Of a stretch of DNA of 34,067 bases, positions 1 to 8,702 are shown piece after piece. The stretch's first letter is position 1; each line of letters begins with the position of its first letter. The stretch covers positions 1 to 34,067 of the forward strand of contig CAIYZV010000310.1 in NCBI GenBank assembly GCA_903930765.1, read 5' to 3'. The notes under the pieces were generated by a model, which ran no database searches, was not told the DNA's origin, and saw only the letters and a list, made by a program, of their open reading frames with translations. A program made the translations under genes and the position numbers. This DNA comes from an uncultured Pirellula sp. GTDB lineage: Bacteria; Planctomycetota; Planctomycetia; Pirellulales; Pirellulaceae.

Positions 1-268
1 ACTGAGATGGGGCGCGGCTTGGGCAAGTCAGCCAGCGGCCGAGTAAGGCCCTTGGGGGAGGTTGGCAGCGGTGGTTGTGATGGCTCGGTTTTGCGGTTCG
101 CGTGGCATCGGGATCGATTTTTAACGATTTCCGGGGTAGTTGAGGTCTTGGGTTGTGTTCCGATGTTTCCTCTGGCAAAAGTTGGTAACGTGGAGATAAT
201 TGGCTTCGATTCGCTCTGCGATGGTGTGGGGCACGATTTTTTGGTTGCGTAAAACGGTTTCCAGTCCG

Positions 269-1453
269 ATGTTCGAGTCGTTCCCGCTTGCTCCTCCTGA
301 TTCCATACTCGGTCTTGCTGCTGCCTTCGAGAAAGATCCCCGGCCGGGAAAGATCAACTTGACCGTTGGTGTTTTCAAGGACGAACAGGGGAGGACGCCG
401 ATTTTGGAGTCGGTTCGGCAAGCGGAAGAACGCATTTTCAAAACGCAGAAGACGAAGAGCTATCTTCCGATCGAAGGTGCTCCTGAGTTCACGAAAAGTG
501 TCAGCCGGCTTGTCCTCGGAGAGGATTTCGATTTCAGTCGCGTTGCCGCGGCTCATACGCCAGGTGGTACCGGTGCTCTGCGTGCCGGAGCGGACACCCT
601 GGCCCGCAACTTTCCTGGCTTGCGAGTTTGGCTCAGCAATCCGACGTGGGCCAATCATGGCTCCGTATTCCAAGCTGCCGGGATGGAAACGTTGGTCTAC
701 ACGTACCTCAACGGCGGAAAGACGGGTTTGGATTTTGATGGGATGATCCAGGATCTGGAATCGAAGGGGCGTCCGCGGGATGTGGTTCTACTCCACGCGT
801 GCTGCCACAATCCGACGGGAATCGATCCGACTCTGGAGCAATGGGAACGTATCTCGAGTTTGATGGCCGAAAAAAAGATGATCCCGTTCCTTGATTTTGC
901 GTACCAGGGATTCGGTGACGGAATCGTTGAGGATACAAAACCGCTGCACATCGTTCTGCGAAAGAATCCTGAAGTGGTGGTTTGCAGTTCGTTTTCCAAA
1001 AACTTTGGGTTGTATTCCGAACGGGTTGGTGCCCTGCTGATGATTGGAGCCGATGGCTCTGGAACCGAGGCGTTGATGAGTCAAGTCCGAGCGTCGATCC
1101 GCTGCAATTACAGCAATCCACCACGACACGGTGAAGCGATCGTTGTAACCATTCTCGGCGATAACGATTTGTCCGCTTTGTGGCGAAGCGAAGTCGATGC
1201 AATGCGCACTCGGATATCCAGCATGCGGGATTCGTTCATTCGCGGCATGAGTTCCATGGGGCGTGACTTCGGTTTTTTAGCGACCCAGAAAGGGATGTTT
1301 TCCTACACTGGATTGAACGCCATGCAAGCGGATTGGCTCAAGCAGGAGCGGGCTATTTACATTGTGGGGACGGGTCGGATCAATGTGGCTGGTCTATCCC
1401 CGGATACCATGACAACGCTATGCATGGCGGTCGATGAGGCATGCAAGCTTTAG
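269..1453 (+). CDS. Aromatic/aspartate-type aminotransferase (class I, PLP-dependent)
   Basis: A 394-residue enzyme of the AspC/TyrB subfamily, which transfers amino groups between aspartate or aromatic amino acids and 2-oxoglutarate in the cytoplasm. The N-terminus MFESFPLAPPDSILGL matches the family start, so ATG 269 was chosen over an in-frame ATG 69 nt upstream. The PLP Schiff-base lysine is Lys244 in SSFSKNFGLYSERVG. CHNPTGIDPT carries the Asn/Pro/Thr cofactor contacts, and GRINVAGL near the C-terminus supplies the Arg that binds the substrate carboxylate. Length is normal (about 396 in E. coli). No operon partner is visible; it runs convergently into the histidine kinase with 4 nt between the stops. 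Whether it prefers aspartate or aromatic substrates cannot be told from sequence reading, so no symbol is assigned. Confidence 0.93.
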   Translation: MFESFPLAPPDSILGLAAAFEKDPRPGKINLTVGVFKDEQGRTPILESVRQAEERIFKTQKTKSYLPIEGAPEFTKSVSRLVLGEDFDFSRVAAAHTPGGTGALRAGADTLARNFPGLRVWLSNPTWANHGSVFQAAGMETLVYTYLNGGKTGLDFDGMIQDLESKGRPRDVVLLHACCHNPTGIDPTLEQWERISSLMAEKKMIPFLDFAYQGFGDGIVEDTKPLHIVLRKNPEVVVCSSFSKNFGLYSERVGALLMIGADGSGTEALMSQVRASIRCNYSNPPRHGEAIVVTILGDNDLSALWRSEVDAMRTRISSMRDSFIRGMSSMGRDFGFLATQKGMFSYTGLNAMQADWLKQERAIYIVGTGRINVAGLSPDTMTTLCMAVDEACKL

Positions 1454-1457
1454 GGCG

Positions 1458-3257
1458 TCAGGCCGGATTTTCTGGAGGTTGGTCCAATTCTAGTAGCGAG
1501 AGTTCTGACTCAGGTGCTAATTTGAGTCGGACTGTGAATTGGCTTCCTTTACCGAGAGTGCTGCGAACGGATACCGACCCACCTAACGCTTGGGTGAGGT
1601 GCTTGACGATGGCAAGTCCCAATCCTGTTCCCCCGGCGTCTTGGCTGCGAGCCTTCTCGACGCGATAGAACCGTTCGAAGATCCGGTCGATATCTTCGTC
1701 GGGGATCCCTATCCCGTAGTCGATCACAGACAGTTCGACATCGGAGCCGGAAACTTTCGAGGATACGCGAATGTATCCGTCGGGTTTCGAGTAACGCACA
1801 GCGTTGCTGAGCAGGTTTCCCAGGATGGTTCGAAGGGATTCGTGGTCGGCGAGGACACGTGGGGTCGACTCTGCGATTTCGTTGTAGATCGTGATGTTCT
1901 TCGTTTTCGCGATCGCTTGATGTTCCTCGATGCAGGCGCGGGCGAAATCTTGGAGTGGCAAAGCCATCAGTGGTAGTTTTTCCGGGAGGGATTGTATCCT
2001 GGTTAACTGGAGCAAGTCGAAGATGAGCCGATCAAGTCGGTCCGCTTGTTCGCTGATTCGCGTGATGAATAACTCGCAGGCATCCGGGTCGTCGAGCGCT
2101 CCCATGAGTAGAGTTTCCGCGTAGGCTTTAATCGCAGCGAGCGGAGTTTTCAATTCGTGCGACACGTTGGCCGTGAAATCACGACGCACATTTTCCAGTT
2201 GCTTGAGTCGCGTCTCGTCCGTGATCACCAATAGCATCGGTGGCGGGCTGGATGGATCCGATTGCGGGGAGTCGTGCTGGAGCGGATGCGCCCGCAATCG
2301 CAGAACGATGGATTTCGCCGTGCCATCAAGTTCACAGTCCATGGTTTGGCATGACTTTTGGGACTCTGTGATCAATTCGAGAACCCGCGGTTGCCGAATC
2401 AACTCGATTAAACGGGTTCGATCACGAATCCGGTCGGAAAGATCAAGAAGGTCGATCCCCGCCCGGTTCGCAAACCAAAGTTGAAGATCGGATGTGAAGG
2501 CAAGGATTCCCACTGGCATCGCAGATAAGACCGTTTCCGATTGTTCTGCCCCCGTTTTGACGGCGATGATTTGATTCTGGTATGCCGCGATTAGGGCGAC
2601 TAACTCGCGGCTGATATCGCCAAAAAAGAAACCTCCAGGAAACACTTTGAGCATCTCGTGTGGTGGTCGGCTTTTCGACGCTTGAGCTCGGATCTGTTGG
2701 AGGGTTCGAGCATAGGTTTGTCGAGTCTCAGTGAATGAACGTAGAGCGATTGCGGAAGCGAGTCCCGCCAGGAAGGCGCCTGCAAGCCACCATGGTGTCC
2801 AACGCTTATTGTTCGCGTTGAAGGGAGGAAGTCGCTTGGTGTACGCGATCCAACGCCTGGGGGGCGTCGTGTCTTTTTTGGGGTCGCTATCTTTGGTGAG
2901 AGTTGGTTTAAGTCTCTCGATGAGACGAAGCCGAATGTATCCGCCCGGCTCGAGACTGGTTTCCTTCGACGAATTTTCTAGCCTTTTAATCTCCGTAGTT
3001 GTCAGTTGCTGTTCTTCAAGAATGGATAAATTACCTGTGCGGGAATCGCTTACTTGACCGCTAAATGCATTGAGATCGACCGGAGACGTTTCCGCAATGG
3101 ACCTGTAGAACTGCATTTCATCCGATGCAACTTGAGTTTGCATCTGGTTCCAGAGGTTTTCGTTGTGTCGATCGACCCACCACAGGATGAGAGCAACGAT
3201 TGCAACGCAAGCAATGGGCAAAACCCCTAGCGACCAAGGAATGCGTTGGAGTGACAT
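1458..3257 (-). CDS. PhoR-like membrane sensor histidine kinase
   Basis: A 599-residue two-component sensor. TM1 is at about residues 10-27 and TM2 at about 156-173, enclosing an extracytoplasmic domain of about 125 residues with no family I recognise. A PAS-like segment (about 240-345) follows. The HisKA box FTANVSHELKTPLAAIKAYA has phosphoacceptor His367. The HATPase_c domain shows the N box (NLLSNAVRYS, from 481), the G1 box DYGIGIPDEDI (from 513), the F box IFERFYRV and the G2 box GTGLGLAIVKHL (from 543). The order TM-sensor-TM-PAS-HisKA-HATPase matches PhoR-type kinases. All catalytic motifs are intact. No response regulator is adjacent, so the partner is encoded elsewhere. The upstream neighbour is a divergent glycosyltransferase, so a link to surface-glycan control is possible but unproven. 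Confidence 0.93.
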   Translation of the reverse strand: MSLQRIPWSLGVLPIACVAIVALILWWVDRHNENLWNQMQTQVASDEMQFYRSIAETSPVDLNAFSGQVSDSRTGNLSILEEQQLTTTEIKRLENSSKETSLEPGGYIRLRLIERLKPTLTKDSDPKKDTTPPRRWIAYTKRLPPFNANNKRWTPWWLAGAFLAGLASAIALRSFTETRQTYARTLQQIRAQASKSRPPHEMLKVFPGGFFFGDISRELVALIAAYQNQIIAVKTGAEQSETVLSAMPVGILAFTSDLQLWFANRAGIDLLDLSDRIRDRTRLIELIRQPRVLELITESQKSCQTMDCELDGTAKSIVLRLRAHPLQHDSPQSDPSSPPPMLLVITDETRLKQLENVRRDFTANVSHELKTPLAAIKAYAETLLMGALDDPDACELFITRISEQADRLDRLIFDLLQLTRIQSLPEKLPLMALPLQDFARACIEEHQAIAKTKNITIYNEIAESTPRVLADHESLRTILGNLLSNAVRYSKPDGYIRVSSKVSGSDVELSVIDYGIGIPDEDIDRIFERFYRVEKARSQDAGGTGLGLAIVKHLTQALGGSVSVRSTLGKGSQFTVRLKLAPESELSLLELDQPPENPA

Positions 3258-3456
3258 CGGTGGATGGTGTGGAAGGCTATGGGAGGAGGCAACCGAGCGA
3301 GTATATCTTATTCAAACTCTTGTTTTCTTGGAATTGCATTCGATGTAAGGGCATTCAGTTTAACCTTTTGCTACTAGGTGGATCCCAGGAACGGGTACCT
3401 GAGAAAGCAGATCACTCGACTTTTTGCCGGCTGCGTTTTACCTGTATCTTCGGATT

Positions 3457-3483
3457 CATCGGAAAGAGCGGAATGAGCGGAAA
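3457..3483. repeat. Three tandem 9-bp units in a divergent intergenic region
   Basis: CATCGGAAA, GAGCGGAAT and GAGCGGAAA follow one another directly. They lie in the 322-nt gap (3258-3579) between the histidine kinase and the first glycosyltransferase, which are divergently transcribed. The rest of the gap shows no convincing gene and no clear -35/-10 pair. The units could be a protein-binding array upstream of the polysaccharide locus, or merely slippage repeats. Confidence 0.45.
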
Positions 3484-3579
3484 AATCGCACCCCAGCGGC
3501 GGGAATCGTTGATTGCAGGTGCCTAGATCGGTTGGGTTTGTTGAATGGAACCATCACTTGATTAGGATGGACTCCCGGG

Positions 3580-4950
3580 GTGGTCCCGTTGATCACAACC
3601 TCAATTCCGCTTTCAGTAAATTCTAGAAAATCGATGGCCGCTTCCTCTACGGGCATAACAGAGTCCAACATTCCCGAAACCTCGGAAGAAATTCTGCCTC
3701 GGTTGGTGATGATTGCATACTGTTTCGACCCGGATGGAACCATGGAGGAGCGGAATGGGTGGCACCGTGCGTTGATCGCTGCGGAGCAGTTCGATACTAC
3801 CGTTATCTATCGCCCCCTTCCTGGTCGGGGCTCGTTCGCATCGAAGCTTCGCGAGTTGCCCATTTCTAAACGGCTTCGAACAATAGAATTATCTCCGAGT
3901 CGCCTTACCAATTTCTTGCTGAATCGAGAACTCACTTTTTATCGTGGTTACCGCCGATGGCACAGCGAAGCTTTTGCGGTCGCACAAAAGCTGCATAGCA
4001 ACGTTGCGTTCGATCTCGCGCATACAGCGACCCTTTGTGGCTTTCGAGAGCCTGGGTTTCTCTGGAAGTTAGGCGTACCGCATGTTTGGGGGCCAATCGG
4101 TGGGACCCAAGATCTGCCAATCGACTTTTACAGCATGATTTCCCCTGCAGGTAAACTCCGAGAGTGGTTGCGTTCCAAACTCAATTGGTGGCATTTGAAA
4201 CATCGGAAGAGGGTACGAGACGCTTTCGCGGGCAGTGCTGCCGTCATCGCTGCGACGGAGAAAGCGCGCGACGATTTCATGGTGCACCTCGGGGTCGATG
4301 TTGAGGTCGATTTGGAGACCGGTTTAGATTACGAAACGCACGCAAAAGAGTCGATTCGCGACCACGGGCAACCCTTGAAAATCTTGTGGTCAGGGCGGCT
4401 TCGCGAGTGGAAGGGTTTGCCGTTGCTTTTGTACGCCTTGGCGAAACTTCGATCCGATCGAATACCATTCGAACTCCGAGTGCTCGGGGCTGGTAGCAGT
4501 AAGGCTCGCTGGATGAAGCTTGCGAAGCGATTGAAGATCGAACAACAAATCGAGTGGATTGAGAGTAGCGGCTATCGAATTGGCTTTGAACACTATCGCT
4601 GGGCTGATGTTTTTGCGTTCACGAGCTTGCGAGACACTTCCGGAACGGGTTTGTTAGATGCGTTGGCCGCCGGTACTCCGATTGTCGGGGTTGGCCATCA
4701 AGGTGCGTCGGACATAATCACACCGGACTGTGGTGTTGTGGTGAGCGTCGAACGGCCTTCGCAAACGATCAGCGAAATGGCGGCTGGGTTGAGTACCATG
4801 GCACGAAACCCCAAGCGTCTACGGGAATTGAGTTTAGGTGCTACGAGGCGTGCGAAATACTACCATTGGGATCAACGGAGGAATTTTTGGTTTCAGGTAT
4901 ATTCGAGAGTGCTTCCTAACCATCGCAACCAACAAATCGCATGCAGTTGA
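3580..4950 (+). CDS. GT4-family glycosyltransferase (first gene of the polysaccharide locus)
   Basis: Up to 456 residues with a GT-B fold typical of GT4 glycosyltransferases, which pass sugars from nucleotide donors to lipid-linked acceptors at the cytoplasmic membrane face. The N-terminal strand LVMIAYCFDPDG is followed by ERNGWHRAL, as in the family with IAY...SEE.GW starts. The C-terminal half carries the donor-site GRLREWKG (272-279) and LRVLGAGSSKARW. The position of the usual EX7E is taken by D352-X7-D360 (RDTSGTGLLDALAAGTP). The start is uncertain: ATG 3634, GTG 3706 and ATG 3709 are also in frame, and the last two begin right at the first beta strand. The first 40 residues look unlike the family and may not be translated. 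It is followed by a strong hairpin and then the chain-length protein gene on the same strand. Confidence 0.85.
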   Translation: MVPLITTSIPLSVNSRKSMAASSTGITESNIPETSEEILPRLVMIAYCFDPDGTMEERNGWHRALIAAEQFDTTVIYRPLPGRGSFASKLRELPISKRLRTIELSPSRLTNFLLNRELTFYRGYRRWHSEAFAVAQKLHSNVAFDLAHTATLCGFREPGFLWKLGVPHVWGPIGGTQDLPIDFYSMISPAGKLREWLRSKLNWWHLKHRKRVRDAFAGSAAVIAATEKARDDFMVHLGVDVEVDLETGLDYETHAKESIRDHGQPLKILWSGRLREWKGLPLLLYALAKLRSDRIPFELRVLGAGSSKARWMKLAKRLKIEQQIEWIESSGYRIGFEHYRWADVFAFTSLRDTSGTGLLDALAAGTPIVGVGHQGASDIITPDCGVVVSVERPSQTISEMAAGLSTMARNPKRLRELSLGATRRAKYYHWDQRRNFWFQVYSRVLPNHRNQQIACS

Positions 4951-4953
4951 CGC

Positions 4954-4974
4954 AGCGAGGGGGGCCCCCTCGCT
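4954..4974. repeat. Perfect inverted repeat, 10-bp arms
   Basis: AGCGAGGGGG (4954-4963), a single G, then CCCCCTCGCT (4965-4974). It starts 3 nt after the stop codon of the glycosyltransferase. As RNA it would form a very GC-rich hairpin, but no T-run follows, so it is not a standard intrinsic terminator. It may end, stall or stabilise the transcript between the first gene and the chain-length gene. It could equally be a dispersed extragenic palindrome; no second copy was seen in this window. Confidence 0.6.
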
Positions 4975-5131
4975 ACGTGAACTGCAGCGAACGCCACGTC
5001 GCTTCGGTGGTGGTTTTTGGCAGCGACGAAACCATTCGCAGGACGCTGATCGGTGCTTAAAATGGATGGGGATAACCCCCTTTTTTCCGAGGTTTAGGAT
5101 CCAAGATGAGCCACAAGAGACGAGTTGCAAC

Positions 5132-6688
5132 ATGAGACGACATTTGGATTTTGCGGAGTTGATCTCGAAGGCATGGGGTGCGAGGTGGAAGATACTGGCT
5201 CTTCAGATAGTCCTTGCCGTTGGATGCGTTGCGGCGCTGCTTCTATTGCCGCGAAGTTATCGGTCCGAGGCAAGATTGTTCCTGCAGTTGGGACGCGAAT
5301 CACTCGGGGTAGATCCGACAGCGACCACAGGGCAAACAATTGGGATGAGCGCCTCTGGGCGCGAAGATGAGATCGCATCAGCTCTGGATGTGATCCGCAG
5401 CCGAGGGCTAATCACCAAAGTGGTCGAGGAATTGGGTTCGGATGTGGTTTTAGGTCGCTCGGTCGAGGGTGGAGCTGAGTCTGATAGCTCATTGGCCGGG
5501 AAAATCGCCAGTCTTCCTGGGGCTGTTCTGTCACCCGTTCTCGAAGCATTGCAGTCCATTGATCCGATGTCTGACTTCGAGCGTGCGGTTCTGCTCATCA
5601 GCAAGGGGCTTTTCGTCGATGCCGAGCGTAAAAGCGAGGTGATTGTGATCGCTTATCAAGCGAAGTCTGCGGAGCTCGCTCAGCGCATTGTGGAATCCAT
5701 CGTTCGTACCTACCGAGATGAGCATTTGCGATTGCATCGAACCGATGGATCGCAGTCGTTTTTCGACGAGCAGCAACAACTTCTTTCGAACGAGCTCAGC
5801 GATGTCAAAGAACGATTGAAAATCGCGAAAAACAGAATGGGTATCGCATCGATTCAAGGTGAGCGAGGAATCCTGGAAAGCCGTCGGAAGGATATCGTTC
5901 AGGGGCTGTCTGAAAACATCCGCTCGATGAAAGAGTCGACAGGGAAGAGCATCGCGCTCCAACGGGAACTCGAAGTCACCCCTGTGAGGATCAATAGTCA
6001 ACAAGTTCAGAAAGCCAACGCTGCCACCGAAGCGCAAGAAACTCAGTTGTTTGAGTTGCAATTGTTGGAGTCAGAATACAACGCGAAATACTCACCGGAA
6101 AACCCTAAATTGATAGCGATTCGCGAGCAGGTGAAGGAGGCTGAAGCTAGGTACAACGAGAAGGCGAAAGGTAGTTCCGAGAATACCGACGATGTGAATC
6201 CAATCCATCGGGACTTGACACTCGAGCTGATCAGAAATGAAGCGTTGCTGGCCGGCTTAGTGGATAAAGAGTTGGTATTGCGGACTGAGGATATCGAAGT
6301 CGCAAGCCGGATTGAGAAACTCAATAGCCAAGAAATCGAGATCGACGATCTCGAGCGAGAAGCAAACATTCGTGAACGAAAGTACCTCGCTTACGCTGAT
6401 AGTTTTGAGCAAGCGCGTATCAAGCATGCGTTAGAAACGGATAGGATATCGAGTATCGTTGTCGCGCAGGATGCAACATTGGAAGAGAAGCCGGTCAGTC
6501 CATCGAAACTGGCGATCATTTTCTTTGGACTTGCGTCGATGGTGTCGGGTGCTGCTGGGATCGCGCTGATTTGTATTCAGCTCGATGATCGATTGATCAC
6601 TCCGACCGCAGCGAGGAAGCGCCTCGGTATACCGGTGCTGGCTACCATCGTTGACTCTCGTCACTTGAGTTCGACGAGCCCGTTATGA
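5132..6688 (+). CDS. Wzz/GumC-type polysaccharide chain-length determinant
   Basis: A 518-residue inner-membrane polysaccharide co-polymerase. ATG 5132 (MRRHLDFAELISKAW) was chosen because family members begin with a short cytoplasmic helix just before TM1; the open frame extends about 98 codons further upstream across the hairpin, but that part has no family character. TM1 is WKILALQIVLAVGCVAALLL (about residues 18-37). A Wzz-like segment with the LFLQLGRE strand follows, then a long periplasmic coiled-coil region (roughly 220-450) rich in Glu/Lys/Gln. A Pro-flanked TM2 (PVSPSKLAIIFFGLASM) follows, and the protein ends with a short tail, RKRLGIPVLATIVD. It lacks a fused kinase domain; the next gene encodes a separate P-loop protein of the kinase family. 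It probably sets polymer length together with the Wzy-like protein of the opposite arm. Confidence 0.88.
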   Translation: MRRHLDFAELISKAWGARWKILALQIVLAVGCVAALLLLPRSYRSEARLFLQLGRESLGVDPTATTGQTIGMSASGREDEIASALDVIRSRGLITKVVEELGSDVVLGRSVEGGAESDSSLAGKIASLPGAVLSPVLEALQSIDPMSDFERAVLLISKGLFVDAERKSEVIVIAYQAKSAELAQRIVESIVRTYRDEHLRLHRTDGSQSFFDEQQQLLSNELSDVKERLKIAKNRMGIASIQGERGILESRRKDIVQGLSENIRSMKESTGKSIALQRELEVTPVRINSQQVQKANAATEAQETQLFELQLLESEYNAKYSPENPKLIAIREQVKEAEARYNEKAKGSSENTDDVNPIHRDLTLELIRNEALLAGLVDKELVLRTEDIEVASRIEKLNSQEIEIDDLEREANIRERKYLAYADSFEQARIKHALETDRISSIVVAQDATLEEKPVSPSKLAIIFFGLASMVSGAAGIALICIQLDDRLITPTAARKRLGIPVLATIVDSRHLSSTSPL

Positions 6689-6760
6689 TCCTTTATCGCT
6701 CTCGTCAATAGAGCGTTAAACCTACTGTGTCCCCGATCTTGAAGCAAAGGTGTTCTTAGT

Positions 6761-7462
6761 ATGCGATCCGATTCGATAGCGGAAAAACGAGAGGGGAATG
6801 CGTTAGGCGAGATAACTTATCGCGGCGCACGCATCACAAGCATAGATTCCGTAGTTGTGCAGGTTCAGACGTGGCAAGCGGAACATGGTCTCGGGACAAT
6901 GGTCGTCGGTGTCATCGGAGAACGGCGTGGAGTAGGTAACACATCCTTTGCACTCCAATTGGCAAAACAAGCAACCGGGTTCGGGCTCGGAGATGTCTTG
7001 TACGTTGAGGGTGGGAGAGACGAACCAGTCCCGAAAGGCACTCGCGAGAGTAGTCCGAAAACAAGGCCGGGTTTAGTCGACCATTTGAATGGTCTGGTTG
7101 AGTTGGAGGAATGCATTGTTAAACGAACAGACCTAGGGCTCTTTGTCTTGCCTTGGGGCGCGATGCATGATTCAAACGATCGGTCCGTTGGGCCAATTAT
7201 GTATCAGCATGTGTTTCAGGAATTGCGAACTCGATTCTCCTGGGTCGTTGTCGACTTGCCGGTGATGACTGAGTTGGAGACGGTACCCGCATGCGCTTCG
7301 CAGGTGGATGGGGTTATTGTCGTGGTTGATAACCAAAAGTCCACAGCGACCAACGTTCGGGCGGTGCTCGAGGGTATGGCGATTCTTCAAATTCCAGTAA
7401 TAGGATGCGTGTTGAATCGATACGCATTGCCACTTCCGCGCTGGATTTCGCGTTGGTTGTAG
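6761..7462 (+). CDS. CpsD/BY-kinase-like P-loop protein with degenerate Walker A
   Basis: A 233-residue protein with the fold order of bacterial tyrosine kinases and ParA/MinD-type ATPases that partner Wzz/GumC proteins. The strand VVGVIGERRGVGNTSFALQLA sits where such kinases have a GxxxxGKST loop. Here the catalytic lysine position is Asn60 (GVGNTS). The Walker A' strand VLYVEGGRDEP replaces the usual VLLIDaDlRrP, so its acidic residues are altered. The Walker B strand WVVVDLPVM keeps Asp165. The typical C-terminal tyrosine cluster is missing; the protein ends PLPRWISRWL. It is therefore probably a non-catalytic or regulatory paralogue (inference). ATG 6761 has an AAGG 10 nt upstream. It lies 72 nt after the chain-length gene and 34 nt before a GT4 gene, consistent with an operon. 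Confidence 0.8.
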   Translation: MRSDSIAEKREGNALGEITYRGARITSIDSVVVQVQTWQAEHGLGTMVVGVIGERRGVGNTSFALQLAKQATGFGLGDVLYVEGGRDEPVPKGTRESSPKTRPGLVDHLNGLVELEECIVKRTDLGLFVLPWGAMHDSNDRSVGPIMYQHVFQELRTRFSWVVVDLPVMTELETVPACASQVDGVIVVVDNQKSTATNVRAVLEGMAILQIPVIGCVLNRYALPLPRWISRWL

Positions 7463-7496
7463 CCATGGTCTTTGCGCTCCGACGGAATTTGCCCTC

Positions 7497-8681
7497 ATGA
7501 AAATACTCTTCCTACATAATTACTACCAGCAACGTGGTGGTGAGGATCAGTGTTTTGAGGAGCAGGCAGATGCCATGGAGGAACGTGAACACACCGTGAC
7601 TCGGTACGTGGTCCATAACAAGGACATCAGCCCGAGCTGGGTCTCGAAAATCAAGACCGCGAAGGATACGGTTTGGAATCGTAACGCGTTTCGTGAGGTT
7701 CAATCCGTGATCCGAGACGTTCGTCCGGACGTGATGCACGCGGTGAACACGTTTCCTTTGCTTTCGCCATCTGTGTTTTACGCGGCCAAGGCTTTAGGGG
7801 TTCCGGTGGTGCATGAAATTGCAAATTACCGTATCGCATGCGCAAACGCGCTCCTGCTGCGAAATAACCATGTTTGCACAAAGTGCCTCGACAATACTCT
7901 TCCTTGGGGGGCGATTGTGCATAGGTGCTACCGAGGAAGTACCATGGGTAGCGCGGTAGTCGCGTCCAATATTTTGCTGCATCGGATTTGGAAAACGTGG
8001 GATCGCGGGGTCGACGCAGTTGTTTGTCCGTCGCATGTGTGCAAGGAAAAACTGATCCTGGGTGGGGTCTCGCGTAAAAAAATACACGTCAATGAAAATG
8101 CATTGCGATCCGATCCAGGTGTGCAGGGCAGTCCCGATGGTTCGGCAATTTTCGTTGGTCGTTTGTGCGAGGAGAAGGGAGTGCGTACAGTCGTTGAGGC
8201 ATGGCGGCGTTTTCCCGATTTGCCGCGGTTGAAAATCGTGGGTGATGGTCCGAACCGAGATATCGTTCAAAAGCTAGCGGCCGAAGATCAACGGATTGAG
8301 TTCGTGGGTTGGTTGTCACACGCGGCTTTACTGGAAATGGTCGGAAAATCGGATTGTTTGTTGATGCCTTCTATTTGTATAGAGCCATTCGGTAGGACCA
8401 CGATCGAAGCGTTCGCCGTTGGAACACCGGTACTCGGTTCGCGCATCGGTGGCACGGTTGAAATCATCAACGACGGGGTGGATGGTTATTTTTTTGAGCC
8501 GGGGGATGCAGCTGATTTGGCCATGAAGGTTCGTAGATTCTTTGGTTTGCCGTGCGAAGAAAGGGAGAGGATGCGTTTGGCCGCTCGAAGGTCCTTCGAA
8601 AGCCGCTATACTTCGGATCGCCATTGCGACCGATTGCTGGATATCTATAACAAAGTCATCGCGGATAATCGATCGCGATGA
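7497..8681 (+). CDS. GT4-family glycosyltransferase
   Basis: A 394-residue GT-B glycosyltransferase starting cleanly with MKILFLHNYYQQRGGED. The N-terminal acceptor domain contains the cysteine-rich stretch (C115, C127, C130, C144; HVCTKCLDN... HRCYRGS) seen in many capsule and exopolysaccharide GT4 enzymes, possibly structural. The C-terminal donor domain has FVGRLCEEKG (219-228), LKIVGDGPN and an intact E296-X7-E304 motif (EPFGRTTIEAFAVGTP). The complete motif contrasts with the D-X7-D of the first glycosyltransferase, so the two probably add different sugars. The predicted location is peripheral to the cytoplasmic membrane. It is in tandem with the GT39-like gene 21 nt downstream. Donor and acceptor cannot be named. 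Confidence 0.92.
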   Translation: MKILFLHNYYQQRGGEDQCFEEQADAMEEREHTVTRYVVHNKDISPSWVSKIKTAKDTVWNRNAFREVQSVIRDVRPDVMHAVNTFPLLSPSVFYAAKALGVPVVHEIANYRIACANALLLRNNHVCTKCLDNTLPWGAIVHRCYRGSTMGSAVVASNILLHRIWKTWDRGVDAVVCPSHVCKEKLILGGVSRKKIHVNENALRSDPGVQGSPDGSAIFVGRLCEEKGVRTVVEAWRRFPDLPRLKIVGDGPNRDIVQKLAAEDQRIEFVGWLSHAALLEMVGKSDCLLMPSICIEPFGRTTIEAFAVGTPVLGSRIGGTVEIINDGVDGYFFEPGDAADLAMKVRRFFGLPCEERERMRLAARRSFESRYTSDRHCDRLLDIYNKVIADNRSR

Positions 8682-8702
8682 AGGTGAGGGGACGATCTGC
8701 TG

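Noticed and set aside
7-252. Open frame of 81 codons at the left edge
   Set aside because: It has no family character, a composition unlike its neighbours and overlap with the leader of the aminotransferase; no second line of evidence supports it.
4838-5131. N-terminal extension of the chain-length protein
   Set aside because: It would overlap the upstream glycosyltransferase and run through the hairpin; Wzz/GumC proteins start just before TM1, at 5132.
5531-6061. 176-codon antisense frame inside the chain-length gene
   Set aside because: It is a shadow frame opposite a well-supported coding region, with no recognisable domain.
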